From NCBI RefSeq assembly GCF_006385595.1, contig NZ_CP041046.1, forward strand, positions 3,913,501 through 3,977,500: a DNA stretch of 64,000 bases. Reading direction: 5' to 3'. The notes beneath the pieces are model-generated. The model was not told the DNA's origin, did not search any database, and saw only the letters and a list, made by a program, of their open reading frames with translations. Below are positions 55,398 to 64,000 of this stretch, piece after piece. Position 1 is the first letter of the stretch. Every line of letters begins with the position of its first letter. The DNA is from Luteibacter pinisoli (GTDB lineage: Bacteria > Pseudomonadota > Gammaproteobacteria > Xanthomonadales > Rhodanobacteraceae). Made by a program: the position numbers and the translations under genes.

Positions 55398-56333
55398 ATG
55401 ACTGCCGTAATCTGCGGATCGCTCGCCTATGACACCATCATGGTGTTCCAGGACCAGTTCAAGAACCACATCATTCCGGACCAGGTTCATATCCTGAATG
55501 TGTCGTTCCTGGTGCCGGCGATGCGCCGCGAGTTCGGCGGCTGCGCCGGCAACATTGCGTACAACCTGAAGCTGCTCGGTGGCGAGCCGATGCCGGTGGC
55601 GACCGTGGGCCAGGATTTCGCCCCGTACCGCGCGCACATGGAAAAGCACGGCATCCGCCTCGACGGCGTGCGCCAGTACGACGACATGTTCACCCCGCAG
55701 TGCTTCATCACCACCGACCTGGATAACAACCAGATCACGGCGTTCCACCCGGGTGCCATGTCCAACGCGCACGACAACCACGTGCGGGACATCCCCAACT
55801 ACGAGTTCGGCATCGTCGCGCCGGATGGCCGCGAGGCCATGCTGCAGCACGTGGACGAGTTCGCTGCGCGCGGCGTGCCGTTTATCTTCGATCCGGGCCA
55901 GGCGATGCCGCTGTTCAACGGCGACGAGTTCCGCTCGATGATCGAGAAGGCCACGTACGTCATCGTCAACGACTACGAGTCGCAGCTGCTGCAGCAGCGC
56001 ACAGGTTGGGACGCGGCGACCATCGCCTCGAAGGTCAAGGCCTACATCGTGACGCTCGGCCCGCGCGGTTCGCTCATCTACGCCGACGGCACCACCATCG
56101 AGATCCCGCCGGCACGCGAGCGCCAGGTGGTCGACCCGACCGGTTGCGGCGATGCGTACCGCGCCGGCCTGATCTTCGGCATCATGAAGAACCACGACTG
56201 GGCCACCGTCGGCCGCATGGCGTCGCTGATGGGCGCGCTGAAGGTCGAGCACCCGGGCACGCAGAACCAGTTCTTCACCTACGACCAGTTCGTCGCGGAG
56301 TTTGAAGAGCAGTTCGGTTACAAGCTGGCCTGA
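55398..56333 (+). CDS. PfkB-family sugar/nucleoside kinase (adenosine kinase-like)
   Basis: 311 aa. Ribokinase-fold signature 1 is seen in FGGCAGNIAYNLKLLGGEPMPVATVGQDF and signature 2 in VVDPTGCGDAYRAGLIFG, where the catalytic Asp follows GCG instead of the common GAG. Phrases YDTIMVFQDQFKNHIIPDQVHILNVSF and IVNDYESQLLQQRTG match proteins often annotated as adenosine or carbohydrate kinase in Xanthomonadales. Substrate uncertain. Single gene with its own terminator. Confidence 0.88.
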   Translation: MTAVICGSLAYDTIMVFQDQFKNHIIPDQVHILNVSFLVPAMRREFGGCAGNIAYNLKLLGGEPMPVATVGQDFAPYRAHMEKHGIRLDGVRQYDDMFTPQCFITTDLDNNQITAFHPGAMSNAHDNHVRDIPNYEFGIVAPDGREAMLQHVDEFAARGVPFIFDPGQAMPLFNGDEFRSMIEKATYVIVNDYESQLLQQRTGWDAATIASKVKAYIVTLGPRGSLIYADGTTIEIPPARERQVVDPTGCGDAYRAGLIFGIMKNHDWATVGRMASLMGALKVEHPGTQNQFFTYDQFVAEFEEQFGYKLA

Positions 56334-56342
56334 TAAGGCTTG

Positions 56343-56383
56343 AATAAAGGGGCGGCGCAGCGATGCGTCGCCCCTTTTTCGTT
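56343..56383 (+). terminator. Rho-independent terminator after the PfkB kinase
   Basis: AAAGGGGCG..CGCA and TGCG..CGCCCCTTT pair around GCGA and are followed by TTTTT on the plus strand. Confidence 0.85.
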
Positions 56384-56489
56384 GTGTGAGTCGTATTTTC
56401 TTGCGATGGCTGACCCTATAGGCGACCGCCAGAATCCGGCGCTAGACTCGCCGCGAGGAAGTCACCACCACACCAGGGGAAAAACGCAC

Positions 56490-57209
56490 ATGCTTCGACT
56501 GCCGCTGCTCATCGGCTTGCTCCTTGCCGCGCCCGCGATCTACGCCCAGAGCGCCGAGGCGCCTCACGTCAAGACCGATGATGCGTGGACGTACCGCGTC
56601 ACCACGGAGAAGGGCGAGCACTTCGACCGCCGCGAGGTGGACAGCAAGGTGGAGCGTGTCAGCCACGACACCATCTACCTCGACGTGCAGCCCACCGGCG
56701 CCACGACGCCGCCGGTCGCCGAACTGTTTGGCACCGACTGGAGCAGCACGCGCCAGGCCTCGGGCAAACCCACCGTCATAGAACGGCCGTTCGTGTTTCC
56801 GTTGAGCGAAGGCAAGTCGTGGGACGTGAGCTACACCGCGATGAACCCCAACCCGATGTACTCGACGGAGACGTGGTCCTCGCACTACGTCGTGGTCGGC
56901 TGGGAAGACGTCGAAGTCCCCGCGGGAAAATTCCACGCCCTCAAGATTGAAGCGGAAGGCACGTGGAGCGGCATGACCACGGGTACGAGCGCATCCACCA
57001 ACAGCTCGATCGGCACCACGGGTAATGGCGCCACCACGTCCACGACCGTCGCGGCGCCCCCGCATCCCGCGGAAGGTCGCACGTACCGCGCCTTCTGGTA
57101 CGTGCCGTCGGTAAAGCGCGCCGTGAAATCGCTGATGGAGGAGTACAGCTCCAAGGGCGTGCGCGGTTATCGGCAGACGACGGAACTGGAATCGTCGAAG
57201 GTTAGTTAA
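56490..57209 (+). CDS. Exported protein of unknown function
   Basis: 239 aa from ATG 56490, with AGGGGA about 10 bases upstream. A clear signal peptide (LRLPLLIGLLLAAPAIYAQS) is followed by a beta-rich mature part: DDAWTYRVTTEKGEHFDRREVDSKVERVS, RPFVFPLSEGKSWDVSY, VVGWEDVEVPAGKFHALKIEAEG and a Ser/Thr/Gly-rich insert (about residues 165-190), then RTYRAFWYVPSVKRAVKSLMEEYS. The pattern is like a lipocalin/DUF3108-type substrate-measuring fold but I cannot name a family. It is 19 bases upstream of another exported unknown. Confidence 0.65.
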   Translation: MLRLPLLIGLLLAAPAIYAQSAEAPHVKTDDAWTYRVTTEKGEHFDRREVDSKVERVSHDTIYLDVQPTGATTPPVAELFGTDWSSTRQASGKPTVIERPFVFPLSEGKSWDVSYTAMNPNPMYSTETWSSHYVVVGWEDVEVPAGKFHALKIEAEGTWSGMTTGTSASTNSSIGTTGNGATTSTTVAAPPHPAEGRTYRAFWYVPSVKRAVKSLMEEYSSKGVRGYRQTTELESSKVS

Positions 57210-57228
57210 ACGGTACAGGGAGTCATGG

Positions 57229-57870
57229 ATGTCCCCGCATCACCTTCGCTACATCGCAGGGTGGCTCGCCCTGTTCGGCATGGTCGCGTACCCAACGACC
57301 TCTCCCGCGTCGGGCGTGCCTGGCGGCTACGCTGCGGCCTGGCGCCAGTTGTGCCCGCTCATCGCCGATGCCCACGGGTTCGTTGATTCGGCGGCGTGGC
57401 GCGCCATGCTTCGCCTGCCTTCCGCGAACCAGCCGGGTCACGTCGATCATTGGACCTCGATCGAGACGGTTTCCTCCGATGAACCCTTTGGCTGGGGATC
57501 GCGCCTGCAAACCTCACGTTATGAGGCCGGCAGGACATCGGCGTGGATCGAGGACCCGCACCTCAACCTCAAAGAGGGGTATCGCTCCGAACTGAGCATC
57601 TCCGGGACATCGCCGGACGGACAGCTCGCTCTCGCAAGCGTCGAGAGTGCCATGGGCAAACTTGGCTTTCGGAAAATCGGCACGGTCGATCCTTATGGAC
57701 GCGACGGTGAGTACGTTTTTGTCCGCGTGGCCGATCCGAACGAGCGGTTGAATGTACGGTTTGAGAAAGGGCCTGAAACCACGCCCGTGGTATCGGGCCT
57801 TACGTTGGTCGGTTATCGATGGGACAACCGCCGGGCTACTGCTCAAGTAAAAAACGCCTGCGAGCCTTAG
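57229..57870 (+). CDS. Exported protein of unknown function
   Basis: 213 aa. Weak signal peptide (RYIAGWLALFGMVAYPTTSPASG). The mature part contains two Cys (QLCPLIAD near 44 and the C-terminal NACEP) that could form a disulfide, and a segment WGSRLQTSRYEAGRTSAWIEDPHLNLKEGYRSELSI. ATG 57229 follows AGGGAG; an ATG at 57225 is out of frame. The stop codon lies inside the terminator hairpin. No family recognised; probably co-transcribed with the gene before it. Confidence 0.6.
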   Translation: MSPHHLRYIAGWLALFGMVAYPTTSPASGVPGGYAAAWRQLCPLIADAHGFVDSAAWRAMLRLPSANQPGHVDHWTSIETVSSDEPFGWGSRLQTSRYEAGRTSAWIEDPHLNLKEGYRSELSISGTSPDGQLALASVESAMGKLGFRKIGTVDPYGRDGEYVFVRVADPNERLNVRFEKGPETTPVVSGLTLVGYRWDNRRATAQVKNACEP

Positions 57871-57893
57871 CGTCTCGCAGGCGTTTCTTTACA
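57848..57893. terminator. Bidirectional terminator between the unknown gene and glpK
   Basis: AAACGCCTGCGAG and CTCGCAGGCGTTT are perfect reverse complements with a 9-base loop. TTTCTTT follows on the plus strand, and the A-run before it gives a T-run on the minus strand, so it can end both this plus-strand transcript and the convergent glpK transcript. Confidence 0.88.
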
Positions 57894-57905
57894 TCGACAC
57901 GCGGA

Positions 57906-59411
<1,506 letters not shown>

Positions 59412-59421
59412 CTGGGGCCTC

Positions 59422-60258
59422 TTAACGGGTGGGGTTGGACGAATTGCGGTTGGCGGCCTGGCGCGCTTCTTCCAGCGCACGCTGGCGTGCCGGCAGGAAC
59501 GGATGGACCAGCAGCTGGTACGCGCCGCCACCCACCACGCCGCCGATCAACGGGCCGACGATGGGCACCCACCAGTAGTTGTCCGGTGAAGGCAGCGCCG
59601 ACGACCCCCAGCCAGCGAAGAAGGCGAACAGGCGCGGGCCGAAGTCACGCGCCGGGTTGATCGCCCAGGCTTCGAGGTAGCCCATCGAGGCGCCGATGGT
59701 GGCCACCAGCAGGCCGATGATCAGCGCGCCGCTGTTGGCGCCCGGTGCGGTCTCGTTGTACTGCTCGGTGATGGCGAAGATGCCGAACAGCAAGAACGCG
59801 GTGAGGATGATCTGATCGGAGAGCGCATGCATCGGCGTGATCGCCAGGCCTGGGTGGGTGAAGAACACACCTGCCGCCCCGCCCGCTTCACGCGTGAGGT
59901 TGTGCGTTTCGTTGAAGTGGTCGATGACCGGCCCGAACAGCGCGTAGACGATGGCCGCGCCGAGGAAGGCGCCGATCACCTGCGCGATCCAGTACGGCAC
60001 CACCTTCTTCCACGAGAAGTCGCGGAAGATCGCCAGGGCCAGGGTCACGGCCGGGTTGGCGTGGGTGCCCGAGACGGAGGCGGTCGCGTAGATGGCAATG
60101 GTGACCGCGAGGCCCCACGCGATACACACGCCCCAGTAGGCATTGAGGTAGGGACTCGGGTCGTAGAGCACGTACATACATGCCACGGAATCGCCGAAGG
60201 CGATGATGATGAACATCGCCAGGGCTTCGGATATCAGTTCGCCGATCTGTTGCCGCAT
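59422..60258 (-). CDS. glpF: Glycerol uptake facilitator (aquaglyceroporin)
   Basis: 278 aa from ATG 60258, which has GGAG 9 bases upstream; ATGs at 60273 and 60282 lack ribosome sites. Six membrane helices and the two half-helix motifs: first NPA in THANPAVTLALAIFRDF, second in AINPARDFGPRLF. The Asp after the second NPAR marks a glycerol rather than a water channel. Lets glycerol into the cell for GlpK. Confidence 0.95.
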   Translation of the reverse strand: MRQQIGELISEALAMFIIIAFGDSVACMYVLYDPSPYLNAYWGVCIAWGLAVTIAIYATASVSGTHANPAVTLALAIFRDFSWKKVVPYWIAQVIGAFLGAAIVYALFGPVIDHFNETHNLTREAGGAAGVFFTHPGLAITPMHALSDQIILTAFLLFGIFAITEQYNETAPGANSGALIIGLLVATIGASMGYLEAWAINPARDFGPRLFAFFAGWGSSALPSPDNYWWVPIVGPLIGGVVGGGAYQLLVHPFLPARQRALEEARQAANRNSSNPTR

Positions 60259-60302
60259 GATCCGTCTCTCCATCGGTTTCATGGTTACGTAGCGCCGTGG
60301 CG

Positions 60303-61817
60303 TTACGGGTGGGTGGAGGTTCCCTTGGGGACCCGTTGATTGAGGTAGTCGGTAAGGCGCTGCACATCGTCCTTCGAGACGCGCAGGCCGATCTTGCTCC
60401 GCCGCCACAGCACGTCCTCGGCTTCCGTCACCCACTCATGGCGGACGAGGTAATCGACCTCCGCCTGGTAGAGATCGGACCCGAAATGCGTGCCGAGCGC
60501 CTCGAGGCCATTGGCTTCGCCGAGCAGGTCACGTGCGCGGGTGCCATACATGTGGGTAAGGCGCCAGGCAAAGGTTTCCGGCAGCCACGGGCGCGACGCA
60601 CGGATATCGTCGGTGAGGGCATCGATGTCGCGTTCGCCGCCGCCGGGCAGCGGGCGCGCATCGGCGGTCCACGCGGGTTTGTCGTTGCCGAGCAGCGGGG
60701 CCAGCTTGTCGACGGCTTCCTCCGAGAGCTTGCGGAACGTGGTGAGCTTGCCACCGAAGACGTTCAGCAAGGGTGCGCCGCCGCTCTGGTCGATATCGAG
60801 GAGGTAGTCGCGGGTCACTTCGGAGGCGCTGCCCGCTTCGTCCTGCAGGAGCGGACGCACGCCGCTGTAGCTCCAGACCACGTCGGCGGGGGTGAGCTGC
60901 TTCTTGAAGTAGCGGTTCACCGCTTCGCACAGGTACTGGGTTTCCTCCGCATCGATGACCGGATGCGAGGGATCCGCCTTGTACTCGATATCGGTGGTGC
61001 CGATCAGGGTGAAGTCCCGCTCGTAGGGGATAGCGAAGACGATGCGCCGGTCAGGTTGCTGGAAGATGTACGCGTAGCGGTGGTCAAAGATCTTCGGCAC
61101 GACGATGTGGCTGCCCTTGATCAGGCGCAGGGTGTGCGTGTGCTTCACGTGCGCCACGTCGTCGAGGAAGCTGGCGGCCCAGGGGCCGGCGGCGTTGACC
61201 AGGGCGCGGGCGCGGACGAAGTGACGCGAGCCGTCGCGTGCTTCCAGCTCGGCGATCCAGGTGTCGCCATCGCGGCGTGCGTTGACGCAGCGCGTGTGGG
61301 TTTCGATCTTGGCGCCGCGGTGCACGGCGTCCATGGCGTTGAGCACTACCAGGCGCGCGTCCTGCACCCAGGCGTCAGAGTAGACGAAGCCCTGGGTGAA
61401 CTCGGCGCGCATCGGCTCGCCGGTGACGTGCTTGGCAAAGCGCACGCGGCGCGAGCCCGGCAAGGTGCGGCGGCCGCGGCCGAGGTGGTCGTAAAGAAAC
61501 AGGCCGATGCGGATCATCCACGCCGGGCGCAGGTGCGGCTGGTGTGGGAGGACGAAGCGCAGCGGCCAGATGATGTGGGGTGCGGCACGCAGCAGCACCT
61601 CGCGCTCGGCGAGCGCCTTGCCCACCAGGGCGAACTCGAACTGCTCGAGATAGCGCAGGCCACCGTGGATGAGCTTCGTGGCGGCGCTGGACGTGTGCGA
61701 GGCCAGGTCGTCGCGCTCGCACAGCCAGACAGAGAGGCCACGCCCCACCGCGTCACGGGCAATGCCCACGCCGTTTACGCCACCGCCAATTACCAGGACA
61801 TCGACCTGCTCAACCAT
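60303..61817 (-). CDS. glpD: Aerobic glycerol-3-phosphate dehydrogenase
   Basis: 504 aa from ATG 61817. Membrane-associated flavoenzyme passing electrons from glycerol 3-phosphate to ubiquinone and making dihydroxyacetone phosphate. FAD fold VLVIGGGVNGVGIARDAVGRG, family signature SSAATKLIHGGLRYLEQFEF, and FDHRYAYIFQQPDRRIVFAIPYERDFTLIGTTD with the catalytic Arg are all present. It is unusual that glpD comes before glpF and glpK; in many gammaproteobacteria it is transcribed separately. The GlpR-type repeats just upstream should control it. Confidence 0.97.
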   Translation of the reverse strand: MVEQVDVLVIGGGVNGVGIARDAVGRGLSVWLCERDDLASHTSSAATKLIHGGLRYLEQFEFALVGKALAEREVLLRAAPHIIWPLRFVLPHQPHLRPAWMIRIGLFLYDHLGRGRRTLPGSRRVRFAKHVTGEPMRAEFTQGFVYSDAWVQDARLVVLNAMDAVHRGAKIETHTRCVNARRDGDTWIAELEARDGSRHFVRARALVNAAGPWAASFLDDVAHVKHTHTLRLIKGSHIVVPKIFDHRYAYIFQQPDRRIVFAIPYERDFTLIGTTDIEYKADPSHPVIDAEETQYLCEAVNRYFKKQLTPADVVWSYSGVRPLLQDEAGSASEVTRDYLLDIDQSGGAPLLNVFGGKLTTFRKLSEEAVDKLAPLLGNDKPAWTADARPLPGGGERDIDALTDDIRASRPWLPETFAWRLTHMYGTRARDLLGEANGLEALGTHFGSDLYQAEVDYLVRHEWVTEAEDVLWRRSKIGLRVSKDDVQRLTDYLNQRVPKGTSTHP

Positions 61818-61865
61818 TACATGCTCCGCTCGGCTAGGGGCGAAGGTGGCGTCGAAGGAGAAAAC

Positions 61866-61990
61866 CCTACGTTCGGGTACGTTCGTTTTTTCGTTTTTAC
61901 GCGGCATCCTTGCGCGATAACGAACATTTCACACGTCGATCCACGCTTCACTGGCGTCAAAGGAGCATATTCGAACACAAACGAACATCG
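61866..61990 (-). promoter_or_regulatory. GlpR operator repeats in front of glpD
   Basis: The motif AATGTTCGTT, the core of known GlpR half-sites, occurs exactly as its complement AACGAACATT at 61919-61928. Further copies are TTCGAACAC-AAACGAACAT at 61971-61988, and GTTCGGGTACGTTCGTTTTTTCG at about 61871-61893 gives three more TTCG units. They fill the glpR-glpD gap, so GlpR probably represses glpDFK from here until glycerol 3-phosphate accumulates. Confidence 0.75.
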
Positions 61991-62021
61991 CACGCTGCAA
62001 TGCAGCGAAAACGGCCGATCG

Positions 62022-62789
62022 TTAGTCAGCAATGTGGAGCTGGGTGCCGGCGGCGGCGAGTACGGGGAGCAGCTCCTCAGGCGGCGCCTTGTCGGTGTAC
62101 CAGGCGTGCACCCGGGAGAAATCGCCCAGGCGGACCATGGCGTTGCGGCCGATCTTGGTGTGGTCGGCGCCCAGGATGACCTGTCGCGAGTGGTCGATGA
62201 TGGTCTGGGCGACGCGGACTTCGTGGAAGTCGAAGTCGAGCAGCGTGCCGTCGAGCTCGATGCCCGAGATGCCGATGATGCCGTAGTCCACCTTGAACTG
62301 GCGGATGAGCTCGATGGTGGCCTCGCCAGTGACACCGTGGTCACGGCCACGCACCACCCCGCCGGCGACGATCACCTCGAAGGTGGGGTTGTCGCTGAGC
62401 AGGATGGCGATATTGAGGTTGTTGGTGATGACACGCAGGTCGCGGTGCTCGAGCAGCGCGCGGCCGACATCCTCGTTGGTGGTACCGAGGTTGATGAAGA
62501 GCGACGAGCCATCGGGGATGTGCCGGGCAATGGCCTCGGCGATGCGGTGCTTTTCCGCCGCCTGCAGGGACTGGCGCGCGGCGTAGGCGACGTTCTCGAC
62601 GCTGGAAGGGGCACTGACGCCGCCGTGGTAACGGCGGATGAGGCCGCCATCGGCGAGCAGGTTGAGGTCGCGACGAATGGTTTGCGGGGCCACGTCGAAG
62701 TGGGTGGCCAGCTCGTCGACGGCGACGAAACCTTCGCGCTGGACGATCGCGACGAGTTCTTCCTGGCGGCGATTAAGACGTAGATCCAT
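62022..62789 (-). CDS. glpR: Glycerol-3-phosphate regulon repressor (DeoR family)
   Basis: 255 aa. N-terminal winged helix with the DeoR signature RNRRQEELVAIVQREGFVAVDELATHFDVAPQTIRRDLNLLADGGLIRRYHGG (read as LNRRQEEL...), and a C-terminal sugar-phosphate isomerase-like sensor (FINLGTTNEDVGRALLEH, VTGEATIELIRQFKVDYGIIGISGIELDGTLLDFDFHEV) that senses glycerol 3-phosphate. First gene of the glp set, 200 bases upstream of glpD, with operator repeats between them. Confidence 0.95.
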   Translation of the reverse strand: MDLRLNRRQEELVAIVQREGFVAVDELATHFDVAPQTIRRDLNLLADGGLIRRYHGGVSAPSSVENVAYAARQSLQAAEKHRIAEAIARHIPDGSSLFINLGTTNEDVGRALLEHRDLRVITNNLNIAILLSDNPTFEVIVAGGVVRGRDHGVTGEATIELIRQFKVDYGIIGISGIELDGTLLDFDFHEVRVAQTIIDHSRQVILGADHTKIGRNAMVRLGDFSRVHAWYTDKAPPEELLPVLAAAGTQLHIAD

Positions 62790-62839
62790 AACCGTAGATT
62801 AGCCGATGCGAAAGATATTTGGTTTTGCCAAAACGCAGG

Positions 62840-62876
62840 CAAAAGAAAACCCGGTCTCAGATGAGACCGGGTTTCC
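62840..62876 (-). terminator. rrn operon terminator
   Basis: AAACCCGGTCTC (62847-62858) and GAGACCGGGTTT (62863-62874) pair perfectly around AGAT; on the minus strand TTTTCTTTT follows. It ends the rRNA transcript before glpR, which is read in the same direction. Confidence 0.92.
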
Positions 62877-62886
62877 GGGTGTAAGG

Positions 62887-63002
62887 CCCCTGGCGGTGAC
62901 CTACTCTTGCATGGCTTGAGCCACACTACCATCGGCGCATGCGCGTTTCACTTCTGAGTTCGGGATGGGATCAGGTGGGACCACGCCGCTATAGCCGCCA
63001 GG
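62887..63002 (-). rRNA. rrf: 5S ribosomal RNA
   Basis: About 115 bases. On the minus strand the 5' end CCTGGCGGC pairs with the 3' end CCGCCAGG, and the conserved 5S elements CCCATCCCGAACTCAG (loop region) and GTAGTGTGGC are present. Ends are set by the terminal stem and may be off by a few bases. Confidence 0.93.
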
Positions 63003-63125
63003 GAAGGGGTGGGAGCAGCGCTTTTCGAGCGCCGGCTCCACAGAGGGTGTAAACGAGTGACAAGCGTCCGGGTTTTAGTCGAACAGCGAGTAAGAGATTA
63101 AGACGGTGAAGCGTCTTGGGGTTAT
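63003..63125 (-). other. 23S-5S spacer
   Basis: About 120 bases between the 23S 3' end and 5S, without a tRNA. Contains processing-stem sequence only. Confidence 0.7.

Positions 63126-64000
<875 letters not shown>

Overview
The window looks like a chromosomal segment of a high-GC gammaproteobacterium of the Xanthomonadales/Lysobacterales type, most likely Rhodanobacteraceae (Luteibacter/Dyella-like). This is inferred from gene content and order, not from a database search. Pointers are the split class II ribonucleotide reductase (NrdJa/NrdJb) with a histone H1-like protein between its halves, the mreBCD-mrdA-rodA-mltB-rlpA-dacC-ybeD-lipB-lipA run, an E3 with its own lipoyl domain next to a two-lipoyl E2, a REP-type transposase with its REP, and an rRNA operon at the right edge.

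Left part (1 to about 8.9 kb): a visibly more AT-rich defence region that looks acquired. It holds an EVE-like/HNH endonuclease, a decayed HNH remnant, a small ribbon-helix-helix regulator behind a tandem 11-bp repeat, and a tightly overlapping operon hsdR-hsdS-X-hsdM. X is an ABC-type ATPase with an R-x3-E...H set at its C-terminus spaced like that of the anticodon nuclease PrrC, so it may be a tRNA-cleaving guard of the type I restriction system.

From about 9.3 kb the sequence is typical GC-rich core genome. 9.3-13.3 kb (minus): nrdJa, an Ala/Lys-rich histone-like protein, nrdJb. 13.7-18.9 kb (plus): an HtrA/DegQ protease, a PstS-like protein with a LysM tail, a HAD phosphatase and an M17 leucyl aminopeptidase. 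18.9-30.4 kb (minus): small unknown proteins, two SIMPL paralogues, trpE, a two-component system resembling the dedicated-sortase PdsS/PdsR pair (no sortase here), two paralogous Sel1-like envelope proteins, rpe, djlA and a cytochrome c. 30.5-32.6 kb (plus): purC, two membrane proteins and a tiny DUF2061-like membrane protein behind a Fur-box-like sequence. 32.5-36.0 kb (minus): an APC permease coupled to a lipoprotein glycoside hydrolase. 36.1-36.7 kb: a RAYT transposase whose stop codon lies in a REP inverted repeat.

36.7-55.1 kb (minus): pyruvate dehydrogenase E3 and E2, an MscS channel, the Prc protease, lipoate biosynthesis (lipA, lipB), and the cell-elongation/peptidoglycan cluster. The lipoyl-dependent enzymes and the lipoylation genes lie within 9 kb of each other. 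55.4-57.9 kb (plus): a PfkB-family kinase and two exported proteins of unknown function. 57.9-62.8 kb (minus): the glycerol regulon glpR-glpD-glpF-glpK with GlpR-type operator repeats in the glpR-glpD gap. 62.8-64.0 kb (minus): rrn terminator, 5S rRNA and the 3' part of 23S rRNA.

Coordinates come from reading frames and my own start-site choices. Homology statements are from memory of protein families; no search was run.
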